From contig OZ038485.1 in assembly GCA_964036315.1 (NCBI GenBank), positions 99,756,932 through 99,820,931 of the forward strand: a stretch of 64,000 bases of DNA, read 5' to 3'. How positions within the stretch are numbered: position 1 is the first letter of the stretch; the number at the start of each line of letters is the position of its first letter. Positions 52,900 to 64,000 of the stretch are shown here, piece after piece. The position numbers and the translations under genes were made by a program. The DNA comes from Acanthosepion esculentum. Its lineage: Eukaryota > Mollusca > Cephalopoda > Sepiida > Sepiidae. The notes under the pieces were generated by a model. It made no database searches. It was not told the DNA's origin and saw only the letters and a list, made by a program, of their open reading frames with translations.

Positions 52900-55640
52900 A
52901 GTATGATTTTAAAAAAAAAGAGAAAGCCAGTTACAAAAAAGAGAGGGAGAGAAAGAGAGAAACGAGGGCTATAGAATTAAAGAGAGAGAAAGACAGCGAA
53001 AAGTAGTCAGAAAGTCGAATAAAAGAAATTAAAGAAAAAAGTAACATAGATAATGAAAGAGAAAAAGTGAAACAGAAAGAGAGAGTGAAAAGTGAGAGAA
53101 AGAAAGAAATAGGGAGAAATAGAGTAAGAAAAATTGAATAAAAGAGACAAGTTGAAAGAGAGAGAGAGTTGGAGAGCTAAAATGAGTGGCAAGTAATGGA
53201 TACTGGTAAAAAAAGAAAGATAAAAATATGAACGCGAGAGAGAAATTGAAAGAAACACGAAAAAAAAAAGAAAAAAGAAGTAGAGAGAGAATAAAAGAGA
53301 GGGTGTATTTGAGAGAGCTAGTGAGAAAAGAATGAGTGCGACAAAGGTAGTGAGACAAGATGAAATAATAGTGATAAAGAAATTGAGAGAAGAAGAAGAA
53401 GAAGAAGAAGAAGAAGAAGAAGAAGAAGAAGAAATTGAGAGAAAACCAAGACAATGAGAAAAAAGGGAAAAAAGGAGAAATAAGGTAGTGAGAAAGATAA
53501 AGATATAAAAAGTAAGAGAAAATATAAATAAGAAAGAAAGAAAAGGAGGAGAGGAAGAAACAAAGAATGTAAGAAAAAATAAGAAAAAATGAAAGAAAGA
53601 AAGAAAGAAAGGAGGAGTGAAAGAAACAAAGAAAGTAAGAAAAAAGCAAGAAAGAAGAAAAGAAATAGAAAGCCAGAAAGATTGGGTAAAAATAGAAACA
53701 AGTAAACAAAAAAAAATAAGAAAGAATGAAAGAAAGAAAGAAAGAAAAAAAGAAAAAAAGAAAGAAGGAAGGAAACAGAGGAAGTAAGAAAGAAGGAAAG
53801 AAAGAAAAAGAAAGATGGGAAGAAAAAAAAGATGGGAAGAAAAAGAAAGAAGGAAAGAAAAAAGAAAGAAAGAACGAAAGAAAGAAAAAGAAAGAACGAA
53901 CGAACGAACGAACGAACGAACGAACGAACGAATGAATGAATAAATCTTACGTGGAAGAAGTTGTTTTTTTTTTTTACTTTGCTTTAATCCAGCTGGCGTA
54001 AAGGCCGAATGACACACATCCACCAGAAAGAAAGAAAGAGATAGCGAGAGAGAAAAAAAAATGGTTGATCCGTCACGAACATCGGGAGGAACATAGGCAA
54101 GTATAAAAGAGACATATCATAGGGTGGTCTCAAATACAGATGCTTTTTTCACCCACCTACCTTTGTAGACAGGTAGGGACCCACCCAAATATTTACCAGT
54201 GCCAAGCGAGGTAATTATTCACTGGCAAAACTCTCAAAGTATTTCTGCCTTTTGGCGAAATGTGCCGGGATTATTGTCAGGAATTGCAGACGCTTTCAAA
54301 GGGTTGGTCATGGCGAACGAGGTCAGATGAGAGAGAGCAAACACTGGGTCGGGGACGAGACGACTTTTGGAGGATGGGAAGATACGGATGGATGTAGAAG
54401 GCAAGAGAAAGGACAACGGGGAGACGATGGAAATAAGAGAGAGACGAGGGAGTTTTCCTTCCAGATGAGGATGAAGACAGAATGAGGGAAATGAAGAATT
54501 AAGATGTGTTGAAGAAGAAGAAGAAAAAGAAGAAAAAAATTAAGTAAAAAAAGAGAAGAAGAAGAAAGAAGAAAAAAAAGAAGAAACAGATGAAGAAAGA
54601 TGAGAGGAGGAGGAGGAGGAGGAGAAGAAGAAGAAAGAAGAGAGAAGAAGAAACAGAAGAAAAACATGATGAAGAAAGAAGAAAAAGAAGATGAAAAAAA
54701 AGAAAAAGAAGAAGAAGAAAGATGAAAAAGAAGAAAAAGAAGAAGAAAGATGAAAAAGAAGAAAAAGAAGAAGAAAAAGAAGGAAAAGGAAAAATGAAGA
54801 AAAAAAGAGAAAAAGAAACAGAGAAGAAGAAACAGAAGAAAAAGATGAAGAAGAAAGAAGTAAAAAAGAAGAAGAAAGATGAAAAAGAAGAAAAAGAAGA
54901 AGAAGAAGAAGAAGAAGAAGAAGAAAGATGAAAAAGAAGAAAAAGAAGAAAAAGAAAAAGAAGAAAAAGGAAGATGAAAAAGAAGAAAAAGAAGAAGAAG
55001 AAATATGAAAAAGAAGAAGAAAAAGAAGAAAAAGGAAAAAGGAAGAAGAAAAAAGGAGAAGAGATAAAAAGAAGAAAAAGAAGAAAATGAAGAAGAAAGA
55101 AGAATAAGAAAAAGAAAGAAGAGATAAGAAGAAGAAAAAGAAGAAAAATAAGACGAAAGAAGAATAAGAAAAGGAAAGAAGAAGAAGAAGAAGAAGAAGA
55201 AGAAGAAGAAGAAGAAGAAGAAGAAGAAGAAAAACAAGGAGGAGTAGGAACTGGAGAAAAGTGGAAGATATTGTTGAGACAAAATGGGGAAAACAAATAG
55301 AGATTGAGGAAAGGAATAAGCAGAATGGACAAAGAAGCAAAAAGAAAAAAAGAACAAAAACACTTGAAAGAATGAGAGAAGTTAGCAGAAGAAAAAAATA
55401 AGAAAAATAAGATGAAAGAGATAAAAACTGCACGAAGAATAAAAAGAGGATATAGAAGAAGAAAAACGAGAATTAAAAGGAAACAAAAAGTAGGAAAAAA
55501 AAGGGCGAATAAAAACAAATTGAAGGCAATGGAAGAGGAAAACGAAGAAAACAAAGGGTGAAAAATGAAGTGAAATTTGGGAAAGATAAGGGAAGAAAAC
55601 ATAAGAAGAAAGAAGAATAGGAGATGTAGACGAAAAAATG
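52900..55640. repeat. 2.7-kb purine-rich tract
   Basis: The plus strand is almost all A/G over 52900-53935 and 54480-55640, with (GAA)n near 53390-53432 and 55176-55231 and (GAAC)n at about 53897-53930. The middle (53940-54480) is mixed. Long Lys/Glu or Phe/Ser/Leu frames are artefacts. Confidence 0.95.
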
Positions 55641-56041
55641 AGAAAGGAAGACGAATGTTTAGGGAGAATGAAGCCGTACGAGGTGCTGCTGAAAACTTCT
55701 CGAAACAAGCCCTTTCCAGAAATCTGACCAAACAATATATTTTCAAAGGTTTCTGCGTCGAGCGTAGGACCTTTCAGCCTCCGAACGATGCAATTGTTGT
55801 TTTTGTAGAAGATGAAAAAAAGAAGAAGCGCCACCCCACCCCCGCAAATAAAGAGGCTCATAAAGAAGAGAAGGGGAATAAAAGAAACAAAAAAAATATA
55901 TATAAGAAAATATATCGAACGTAACAAAAGAATGCAAACAATGGGACAACATTTGCTAAATAGTTCAAAGAATGTAACCTAACAAGAGAGAATGTCAAAA
56001 AGTCATGATCATCAGTTCCATTGCTGATTAGTGAACTTCGG

Positions 56042-56043
<2 letters not shown>
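55641..56043. other. No gene recognised
   Basis: Mixed to A-rich; nothing shared. Confidence 0.4.

Positions 56044-56076
<33 letters not shown>
56044..56076. repeat. (TA)n microsatellite
   Basis: TA units before palindromic element A. Confidence 0.95.
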
Positions 56077-56080
<4 letters not shown>

Positions 56081-56279
56081 TGAACATTGAAGTCAACACT
56101 TAGAGGCGACAGGCTATTTCATGCTAGGCGCAATCGACAGGCCACATTCCTGGTCTATCATGAAACAGCCTGTCGCCTGTAAGTGTTGACTTCAATGTTC
56201 ACTTTTATATTTACTCACGCTCTATCTCTGATATTGTGCACTTCATCCCATAAATATAGAACACCTTAAGAGTATATTT

Positions 56280-56283
<4 letters not shown>
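56077..56283. repeat. Palindromic element A, copy 3 (spacer-containing)
   Basis: The two arms (AAGTGAACATTGAAGTCAAC and its complement) are present and carry matched changes relative to copies 1 and 4 (CATTGAAG in both arms). A spacer of about 25 bp (ATCGACAGGCCACATTCC) replaces the tight centre. The outer arm follows on the right. Confidence 0.9.

Positions 56284-56318
<35 letters not shown>
56284..56318. repeat. (TA)n microsatellite
   Basis: TA units between element A and the next inverted repeat. Confidence 0.95.
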
Positions 56319-56321
<3 letters not shown>

Positions 56322-56490
56322 AGTATGTGGTGCACTTCAATTTACATTACATGAATCATTCATATAAAAAGCATATAGTGAAGTTAATGATATGGCAAGA
56401 ATCACTCTCGCAAACAATTTTTATAATAAAATATATTAACCTCGAATTCATGTCATGTAAATTGAACTGCACCACATACTTGATATTAAA
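56319..56490. repeat. Inverted repeat nested with element E
   Basis: ATCAAGTATGTGGTGCACTT (56318) mirrors TGCACCACATACTTGAT (56468-56486). The inner segment 56355-56450 is an inverted copy of the end of element E at 56893-56998. Confidence 0.85.
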
Positions 56491-56574
56491 ATAACCGATC
56501 CTACGTGCAAATTTCTTATAATAACAGTGACATTCCTCTATTTATTGAACAATATAGTTCATGCCATATTGACT

Positions 56575-56999
56575 GAAAAAAAAACTACCTCTACAAAGGA
56601 ATTCTCATATTAATATATTAGTACAAAAAAAACACAATTCAAAATTTTTTAAAAATTCAACTTCAGCGTTGCGACCGCACGCTCCAAAACATTTTCCACA
56701 GTTAGCAATAACACATCTCCAAAAAGATCTATTTCGGAGTGCATATTAACTTTCGTTGTCCTATTATTACCTGGATGTAAAAAGACATATCTATTCTATA
56801 CCTGACGATGATTGTAGGAACAATCGAAAGCTCGTACTTAAAAAAAGACCTTATAAAACTGGAATTTATAAACAAGGATCATAACATTCATCTACAGGTT
56901 CGAGGTTAATGTATTTTATTATAAAAATTGTTTGCGAGAGTGATTCTTTCCATTTATATCATTAACTTCACTATCTGCTTTTTGTATGAATGATTCCTG

Positions 57000-57002
<3 letters not shown>
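56575..57002 (+). repeat. Ribozyme-bearing element E, copy 2
   Basis: Collinear with 9018-9440 over about 420 bp. Its right end pairs with an inverted copy at 56355-56450, so the region could form a long stem. Confidence 0.82.
56795..56838 (+). ncRNA. Hammerhead-like motif in element E, copy 2
   Basis: CTGACGA (56802-56808), 6-bp stem II GATTGT/ACAATC, GAAA (56826-56829), stem III AG/CT, 3-bp stem I TAC/GTA. Confidence 0.55.

Positions 57003-57061
<59 letters not shown>
57001..57061. repeat. (TA)n microsatellite
   Basis: TA units joining element E to family F. Confidence 0.97.
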
Positions 57062-57063
<2 letters not shown>

Positions 57064-57355
57064 CGATATTACATCAAAAACATGTCAAAATCGCTACACA
57101 ATTGCAGTCATGTTTCGACGCGTATCAATGCATCTCATCGGGCGATTGTAAATTACTGGTGAGTGAACGATTTATTTAGATTTAAAAGCCAAATACCACC
57201 TCATTTTACGAAAAATGAAAAAAAATGTGGTGTTATAAAATATGTGAACTTTACTCAGATCAACCAATCAAATATAACCTACGTTAAATTTAAACTAAGC
57301 GAAGAAACAAAAATTAAAAATCATTTTTTATAAATGGGTCATGACCCGTAGACTG
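57061..57355 (+). repeat. Dispersed family F, copy 2
   Basis: Inverted counterpart of 5735-6000. On the minus strand the hammerhead-like block reads CCGATGA, GATGC/GCGTC stem, GAAAC (about 57150-57105), one base off the canonical core. Confidence 0.75.
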
Positions 57356-57954
57356 ACAGTCAATGGCAGCACAGACGTTAAACAGGAGCGGGTATTAATG
57401 GATACATATTATGGCTGTACTTTGTACTGAACCCTCTTTTAAATCAAATGTTACGAACATTGGCATTTTACTCTATTCGTTCTCATCTTACCTGGATGGA
57501 GCTATGCAAAGTATCAGATTAAGAACTGGCGCGGGCTACCTGCCCTTGATGAGGGTGAAAGTAGCGTCTCTGAGTTTTGGTTAGCCATCCTTTTAGTGTT
57601 GTTTTCACGACAATAAAAAAAAAAATTTAGAAAAACTTCAGATGGGAAGAAAAAACCATGACAGCTTAACCCGGTCATTATTTTGCATATGCCTGCCGAG
57701 AGGCGTGTACTGGCTGGTATTGCCTGTGATCCGGAGATGAGGTTAAACTTCGCGATAATAACACATGAGGACTGTCGTTCGGAGTTTCTGTGGCAAGTTT
57801 TTTGCACCATTACTTTTTTATCGACAGATCCAAAAAGTGTGGATGGTCCGACACAAGCCTTCACCACTTGAAACAAATCATTGTGTTGGTTTTCTGACAA
57901 CTACATCTAATTAGTTCCACACATATCTGGCTGCCGCGAAAAACTCTACGAAAC
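57356..57954. other. No gene recognised
   Basis: Open frames on both strands (57514-57900 minus, 57683-57871 plus) overlap each other. Neither shows a recognised domain. Confidence 0.35.
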
Positions 57955-58090
57955 AATATCAACTTCATCTTGGCACTTGGAATGTACGAACTCTCCAGGA
58001 CAATAACTCAGCACCAGAAAAAAAAACCCAGCTCTGGTGGCATTGGAGCTAAAGAAGTAAAACATTGATATAGCTGCACTGAGAAGTAAC
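57955..58090 (+). pseudogene. RTE-like AP-endonuclease N-terminal fragment
   Basis: QLHLGTWNVRTLQDNNSAPE, then one frame over ALVALELKK and NIDIAAL. The TWNVRTL string with catalytic Asn is the start of the AP-endonuclease domain of RTE-type LINEs. Ends abruptly after about 45 codons. Confidence 0.65.
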
Positions 58091-58296
58091 CATCAGTAGA
58101 CTACATGAAACGAGAAAGCAAAATAAGATATTTAACAGTGTTCCTGCTGCACTTGGATACAATACATTCTCCTTTACTATTTGTGGTCTTTTGTGCAATT
58201 CTCGAGCCGGTCTCAAAAGTCATACCCGTCATAGACAGGCAGATATTTGTTCGTGGTCGTCGGAACCTCATATGTCGAACTCGACGGGAGAGTCCG

Positions 58297-58298
<2 letters not shown>
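58091..58298. other. Spacer
   Basis: Nothing recognised. Confidence 0.4.

Positions 58299-58366
<68 letters not shown>
58299..58366. repeat. (TA)n microsatellite
   Basis: TA units before family I. Confidence 0.96.
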
Positions 58367-58372
<6 letters not shown>

Positions 58373-58660
58373 GAAGAGAGGTACCGCAAACTTTTTTGGT
58401 TGTAATGCGGATTTTATCAAGAATATTTAACATTGAAAAACATAAAGAAAAAATTAATTATTTTTAATAATATGTGGAAATCTCCACCCTTTACCTGAAG
58501 ACGGTCTCGAAACCAGAAACACGTGTTGTAAAATTATGAAAAATAAAGGATAATATATATATAATTTTTTAAATCCACATTACAACCAAAAACGTTTGCG
58601 GTACCTCTCTTCTTTTTAATATACACACTTTTCTCTTGTCGGAACCATTATAACCTCTTC
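58365..58660. repeat. Family I foldback, copy 2, enclosing a hammerhead
   Basis: TAAAAAGAAGAGAGGTACCG, then CAAAC, TTTTTTGGTTGTAATG (58367-58415) is inverted at 58573-58619 (CATTACAACCAAAAACG ... GGTACCTCTCTTCTTTTTA). Between the arms is a hammerhead at 58490-58532. The right arm side matches 34555-34705. Confidence 0.85.
58490..58532 (+). ncRNA. Hammerhead ribozyme candidate
   Basis: Stem I TTTAC/GTAAA (58490-58494, 58528-58532), CTGAAGA (58495-58501), stem II GGT/ACC with one opposing C-A mismatch, GAA (58516-58518), self-complementary stem III ACAC/GTGT (58519-58526), position 17 = T. Core bases are canonical; stem II is short, so activity may be weak. Confidence 0.75.

Positions 58661-58661
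<1 letters not shown>

Positions 58662-58720
<59 letters not shown>
58662..58720. repeat. (TA)n microsatellite
   Basis: TA units after family I. Confidence 0.96.
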
Positions 58721-58724
<4 letters not shown>

Positions 58725-58876
58725 GCAAATTCTCTTTTAAGCATGTTTCATTAAATAAATTACAGATATTATTTCTGCTTATTTTTAACAAAATCCGTTC
58801 ATACTCACGAATAATCTTCCGTGTATTGTAATTAAATAATGTGAGAAATGTTCTATAACTATAAAATTCGTATGTA

Positions 58877-58930
58877 TGTATGGATTTATTTCACCCCAAG
58901 CAAGGCAATAAAGCCACTAATACACAAAGG
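58877..58930 (-). repeat. LINE 3' UTR fragment
   Basis: Minus strand: CCTTTGTGTATTAGTGGC, GCCTTGCTTGGGGTGAAAT, the 3' tail of the 20000-20905 family. Confidence 0.8.
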
Positions 58931-59049
58931 TTTACTGAGTTTGAAAGAATATAAGAAAACGAAAACATTAAGACGTCGAATATTGCCGCCACCTGATCTG
59001 GTGCTCCTGTTATATATTTAGAGATTTTGGATAGAATTTAATGAAGAAT
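58931..59049. other. Spacer
   Basis: Nothing recognised. Confidence 0.3.
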
Positions 59050-59360
59050 CTTCAATGTTATTGGTCCTGACCTGGTATCTCAACTTCAGCCACTTTCACC
59101 GCCGATTTTCCATGTCTTTTCTATAAATACTTTCATGGCAATTGTACGGATAAACTTTTCCTATGGTATCTAGGCTTTATGAGTGTAAGCGCAGTACTAG
59201 ATTGGCAGCTAGGTCTCATCAATTTACAGTTGAAATGGCTACCTGTAACCGTAAGTTCTATGCTAACAATTTCTTCTGTCGCACTTCTCTCTTGTGGAAC
59301 TCTCTTCCAGCTTTTGCTTTCTATCCAATTCTGATAACACTCTCAATCTGAACTTGTGCT
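59050..59360 (+). pseudogene. LINE C-terminal relic
   Basis: VIGPDLVSQLQPLS, then LYECKRSTRLAARSHQFTVE, MATCNRKFYANNFFCRTSLL, WNSLPAF in the 59163-59351 frame. Opposite orientation to the adjoining tail fragment. Confidence 0.85.
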
Positions 59361-60179
59361 TAAGGACGGAAACATTAATGGTAATATTAGATGTTTCTTT
59401 ATAAGGAAACATTCAGCATGAATTGATCGAGAAGCCTGTGCAGCTGTCGGTAAAAAATCTATATAAAATCTTTCTCCTAAAACAATTTTTAAGGATAATA
59501 GGTTTCTCAAGTCCAGTATTAGTTAATGTTCTTTCCAGTAACGACGAGGGTTTCCTTCCTCGCCTTTCGTTTGAGGTAGTGTGAAACGTAAGCATCTCCA
59601 CTGGGTCACTAATCTCTATTCGGGATACCTGGACTACGCGTTTTAGTTGTTGCTGTTGTTGGAAGTCCTAAAGTGATGTGGTTTCTGTTATCTAGTATAG
59701 GCCTTTGTTTGTCACACTGTAACGTCAGTCATCGTGATTCGGTAAAGGATGGTCCTCGCTGAGACCTACAGGCTTCATTCGCTCGAAGCCATTTGGAACC
59801 ATCGGTCGAGGAAAGCAGTTTTTGACAGCTTAATTTAGCTCTGAACGTAGTTAACAATGTGCATTGCATCCATAGGACAATGAAGACAAATCTAGCAAGA
59901 AAAGATGAAGAAACATCGAACGCGAAAGGCGAAGAACATTAAATAGAAGAAAGCAAAAACGTTTACAGTGCTTTCCATATTCGCGATTTCGATTTCTACT
60001 GTTTCAGTTTCCTGTGGTCAACCTCCAAAATAAAGAATTAATAAGATTTACTTAATTAGAGTCCCAAGGGGCAAGAGCAGTGATGCCTACCTTTCGGATA
60101 GGTGAAAAAAGAAAATCGAAAATGATTTTTTTCAAAGGTAAAAGTGAAATGTATTCAACTTAAAATAAATAAAGAAAAT
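59361..60179. other. No gene recognised
   Basis: Mixed composition without identifiable motifs. Confidence 0.4.
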
Positions 60180-60643
60180 AAGGCAGAAAATGAGAAGAAG
60201 AAAAAACGCCGAAGTATATTATTAAAAGAAAGAAAGAAAGAGTGAAAGGACGAATAGAAAGAATACGGAATAGTCCGAAATAGCATTAGAATAATGGAGG
60301 AAGGGAGAAAGTTGACGAGAAAGAAAAAAGGGTGAATGAGAAATAATGAAATAATGAAGGTGGAGGAGGGGGTGAAAAGAAAGAAAGAAAGAGTGAAAGG
60401 ACGAAGAGAAAGACTACGGAATAGTCCGAAATAGCATGAGAATAATGGAGGGAGGGAGAAAGATGACGAGAACGAAAAGAAGCGTGAGTGAGAAATAATG
60501 AAATGATGAAGGTGGCGGAGGGTTGAAAGAACTAAGAAAAGAAGAAGAAGAAGAAATATGAGGAGGAGAAATGTATCGAAATTAAGGAGAAGGAAAAAGA
60601 AAAGAACGTAAATATGAGGGGTGTGATTTGGGATAGAAATTTA

Positions 60644-60691
<48 letters not shown>

Positions 60692-60714
60692 AAGAAGAAG
60701 AAAAAGAAGTAGAA

Positions 60715-60765
<51 letters not shown>

Positions 60766-60974
60766 TAAGAAGAAGAAGAAGGAATATGAGGAGGAGAAAT
60801 GAATCGAAGATAAGGAGAAGGGAAAGGAAAAGAACGGAAATAAGAGGGGTGTAATTTAGGATAAAAATTTAAATAATAATAATAATACGAAGAAGAAGAA
60901 GAAGAAGAAGAAGAAGAAGAAGAAGAAGAAGAAGAAGAAGAAGAAGAAGAAGATGATGATGATGATGATGATGA

Positions 60975-61022
<48 letters not shown>

Positions 61023-61160
61023 ATTGTTTTAAAAAAATTAAAAATATGGAGTGGAGGAATAAATGTAGAGGAAGAAGAGAATGAGTGAAGGGAAAAAATG
61101 AGTGAGTAAAAGAGTAAGAGAGGAAAATGGAGAAATAAAGAGAAAAGACAGAAAACAATG
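60180..61160. repeat. Purine-rich tract with (AAT)n, (GAT)n, (GAA)n, (GAAA)n
   Basis: Two copies of an approximately 140-bp unit (GAAAGAGTGAAAGGACGAA ... ATGAAGGTGG near 60230 and 60388) precede (AAT)n at about 60645-60687, (GAT)n at about 60714-60763, (GAA)n at about 60888-60950 and (GAAA)n at about 60972-61022. Confidence 0.93.
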
Positions 61161-61329
61161 AACGCGTGTTTGAAAAGAATGGGTGTAAATGGAGAAACTA
61201 GATGAGGGACAGAACAACAAAAGTTGGGGCCGTGGAGAAAACAGCCGCAACAACTAAAATGGGTAACCCAAGTAATTCGAAGAGAGAATAATGACCCAAG
61301 GAAGATGACGGCCTTCCACACATTATATA
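61161..61329. other. Spacer
   Basis: Nothing recognised. Confidence 0.4.
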
Positions 61330-61604
<275 letters not shown>

Positions 61605-61812
61605 TAAATATAAAAGTGAACATAGAAGTCAACACTTAGAGGCGACAGTCTGTTTCATGCTAGATGCAATGACGATTGCGTCTAGCATGAAACAGACTGT
61701 CGCCTCTAAGTGTTGACTTCTATGTTCACTTTTATATTCACACGCTCTATCTCTGATATTGAGCACTTTATCCCATAAATATAGCACACCTTAAAACTAT
61801 ATTTCTTCATAT
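61605..61812. repeat. Palindromic element A, copy 4 (near-perfect hairpin)
   Basis: Arms at about 61611-61668 and 61678-61736 are near-identical complements around ATGCAATGACGATTGC. The outer arm is on the right and (TA)n on the left, the mirror image of copy 1. Confidence 0.92.
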
Positions 61813-61974
61813 ATGTATATTTATAAATATAACTGACAATAGGAAAACTATAGTAGTTGCCGACGCATTTCGTCTAATGTGGACTTTCTCAAGGCAAAAA
61901 AACGAAATGAATACATTTAAACAATGTAACTAATAATAACAAAAACAAAATGTCCTTAGCAACTGGAATATATA
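61813..61974 (-). repeat. Degenerate hammerhead-like element end
   Basis: The minus strand reads GCCTTGAGAAAGTCC, ACATT, AGACGAAATGCGTCGGC. Stem I GCC/GGC, a GTC/GAC stem II and GAAA are present, but the core is CTTGAGAA, not CUGANGA. Related to 41846-41910 (shared TGACAATAxGAAAAC). Confidence 0.5.
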
Positions 61975-62053
61975 TGTATGTATGTATGTATGTAGATGTA
62001 TGTATGTATGTATGTATGTAGATAGATAGATATTAATGGATTAAAATAGGAAG

Positions 62054-62094
<41 letters not shown>

Positions 62095-62125
62095 TTAATG
62101 GATGAAAATAGGAAGAGATAGATAT

Positions 62126-62180
<55 letters not shown>

Positions 62181-62209
62181 TTAATGGATGAAAATAGGAA
62201 GAGATAGAC

Positions 62210-62241
<32 letters not shown>

Positions 62242-62290
62242 CGATTGATAGATAGATATGAACAAAGTACGATAGATAGATAGATAGAGA
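61975..62290. repeat. (GTAT)n and (GATA)n array
   Basis: GATA tetranucleotides broken three times by TATTAATGGATGAAAATAGG-like units, giving a higher-order repeat of about 60-90 bp. Confidence 0.93.
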
Positions 62291-63849
62291 CGCACAGTGT
62301 AAACATATAATATATTAGATGAATCCATATTGTTAGAGAAAACATAGAAGTGTATTTGAGGTTTACTTAAGTTTTTATTGCTTGTGAAGCCAAGCAATCG
62401 TCTCAAACTTCATTACAAGCTTAGGGAAAAAATTTAGAAGCCAAGAAAATGGTTTCCAAACGAACAAAGAGAAAATAATTTTGATCAGGTTGTAAAACAT
62501 TCGCCTTTCTCCTCTTACTAAAGAGAAAAAAAAATGAATTTTGCACAAGCTAGTCACGGCATCCGACGAAAAATATACTTACCTAAAGACAAGGTTATCT
62601 CCTGAATACCAGTCAGTATCTGAAAATGAAATGGGACCTTTTAGGGGAAAAATATCTTTTCTCAGTTTAGCGCTATTTAAAATGCCCTCTTTTTTTTAAA
62701 ATTTCAGTTTGCTGGAACGTAGACAAATGTTACTGCAGAGCACTTTGTTGAGCAAATGGCTCGTTTGAATGGTACGCTGAAGTGGACAAGATTTTTTTCT
62801 GCGCAAGATTTAAATGAATTTATTACTGAATGATCTGCCGCTGTATCTTAAATTCTACGCGGCAAGAGAACATAGATGTGATTTGGGAAGTTTTTCATAC
62901 AGCGTATAATCTCCTCTTCAGATTATCATTTGTTTTCTTTTTGCAATTCTCTTTGACGGGTTATTGACTTTAACTATTTCAAGATATCAAATAATAATTA
63001 CCAGAGCCCACCTGAAGGGACTGTGCTACCCGACTTGACGCTATTTCTAACTGGGCCTCACCTGCAAGATTATGCGCAGGTTTTATCAAAACCTGTCACT
63101 ATATAGAGCGCATTTGACTGTAGTGCCTGTGCCTGCTATATTCTTCTTCGTCTAGCTATCATGATGGGAATATTATGATTAGTATATTTGTATTACAGCG
63201 TCACGTTTTAGCGTGCTTCTCTCTCATACAATAAAAATAATAATAATCTTCGAGTCAAACGTAATCTTTTTTCAATAAATTAGGTAAATCTAGTGCTTCT
63301 TGACCAAGATTAACCTGACAGAGCCCATCCTTCTCTTGCCCTGATAAATTTCGAATTCCTCTATCAAAGTGGTTACCCTTAGTCATGGACACAGATATCT
63401 CGATCTTTTCCAATCTGACCAGTACCTTCATCACGGAAATAAAATGCACAATGACGCCTTATTACCAGCGTCATGCGCTAGCTAGTGCTAAGTTTCTGCA
63501 GCAGGAGGGGGAAAGCTTCTGACCAAAATTTACAATAATAAAACGCCGCCACTGACCATGTCAAGCTTGTGAGAAAGACATTTAAAACTAAACACCCCTA
63601 ATGCTCCGTACGATCAGAAACAGAACAAAATGTCTGCCCAATCCAAATTAAATGTGTACTGATATGGCAGCTTTCAAAATACAATCAACAATTATTTTTT
63701 TAAACGTAATTATGGAATATAGAACTTAGTAGAAATATTTGCATGGACCAAAGTGTATATAAATACATATTAGTAACTGTTATATGATGAAAAATATGAA
63801 AAAGACAAAACAAAATTCGAATATGCAAGTTTACTGTTTTAATGTTGTT
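62291..63849. other. No gene recognised
   Basis: The longest stretch free of recognised repeats near this end. Frames such as 63255-63449 (-) are short and motif-free. It could hold diverged or non-coding host DNA. Confidence 0.4.
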
Positions 63850-63853
63850 TTAC

Positions 63854-63897
63854 TGTCGACGTCAGACGTTTCGGTCTAGTAGACCATCTTCAGGACA
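63854..63897 (-). ncRNA. Hammerhead ribozyme candidate
   Basis: Minus strand: stem I TGTC/GACA (63897-63894, 63857-63854), CTGAAGA (63893-63887), stem II GGTC/GACC with loop TACTA, GAA, stem III ACG/CGT with loop TCTGA, position 17 = C. All core bases are canonical. Confidence 0.75.
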
Positions 63898-63948
63898 TGG
63901 TTATTGGAAACATATTTATATTTAAGTCAACATGAAGAGACGATAGAC

Positions 63949-64000
63949 ACAAGACAGTCAGAAACAGAAAAACTGAAATTCTGTTTCTGACTAGTCTTGT
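63949..64000. repeat. Hairpin at window edge
   Basis: ACAAGACAGTCAGAAACAGA (63949-63968) is complementary to TCTGTTTCTGACTAGTCTTG (63980-63999) with a small bulge. The element may continue past the window. Confidence 0.85.

Noticed and set aside
53007..55927. Open frames of 338, 346 and 415 codons on the minus strand resembling multi-pass membrane proteins
   Set aside because: Poly-Phe/Ser/Leu translation of a purine tract; overlapping frames on the same strand are all open.
57514..57900. 128-codon minus-strand protein
   Set aside because: No recognised domain and overlaps an equally open plus-strand frame; not enough support for a gene.
58191..58430. Ile-Tyr repeat proteins at this and other (TA)n tracts
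   Set aside because: TA dinucleotide repeats encode Ile-Tyr in every such tract.

Overview
The window looks like intergenic DNA of a repeat-rich invertebrate nuclear genome, most likely a mollusc and plausibly a cephalopod. This rests on long (TA)n, (CA)n and (GATA)n tracts, several tRNA-derived SINEs, one 5'-truncated LINE family in at least eight pieces on both strands, decayed Penelope-like, Tc1, mariner, RTE-like and hAT relics, and the absence of any convincing intact host gene. The species call is an inference. No open frame reads as a complete conserved protein; the longest frames are translations of simple repeats.

Layout: 0-6 kb holds simple repeats and a decayed Penelope-like element (RT motif YRDD and a GIY-YIG nuclease, 3.4-5.25 kb). 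6-10 kb has a dispersed retroposon-like family (called K here), a mariner relic, a tRNA-SINE, and hairpin and hammerhead-like elements. 11-17 kb has degenerate tandem repeats, two SINE-type insertions with target-site duplications, LINE relics and a Tc1-like DD34E relic. 18-25 kb has K copies, a second Penelope-like nuclease relic, the best LINE copy (20.0-20.9 kb), a 426-bp tandem duplication, a 5S rRNA-derived plus tRNA-derived composite SINE (24.5-24.7 kb) and a 43-bp minisatellite. 26-30 kb has a large foldback and a 16-17-bp minisatellite inside a 1.5-kb element with inverted ends. 31-37 kb has MITEs, SINEs, a retrozyme-like tandem element with an apparently intact hammerhead ribozyme (35.1 kb), and a K copy with an exact 111-bp tandem array. 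38-45 kb is dominated by (CTAT)n, pyrimidine tracts and foldbacks, one carrying a class-II tRNA-like body. 46-52 kb has LINE relics, a nested hAT MITE and a SINE nested in a TIR element. 52.9-55.6 kb is a purine tract; 56-64 kb repeats the palindrome, hammerhead and foldback themes.

Most interesting theme: at least nine places show a hammerhead-like architecture (CUGANGA, stem II, GAAA, closing stem I), in several unrelated small element families that usually abut (TA)n tracts. Three (35116-35162, 58490-58532, 63854-63897) fold by hand with stems I, II and III all formed. With the Penelope-like relics, this points to a community of ribozyme-bearing non-autonomous retroelements (retrozyme or Penelope-type). 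All folds were done by eye and no computation was run.
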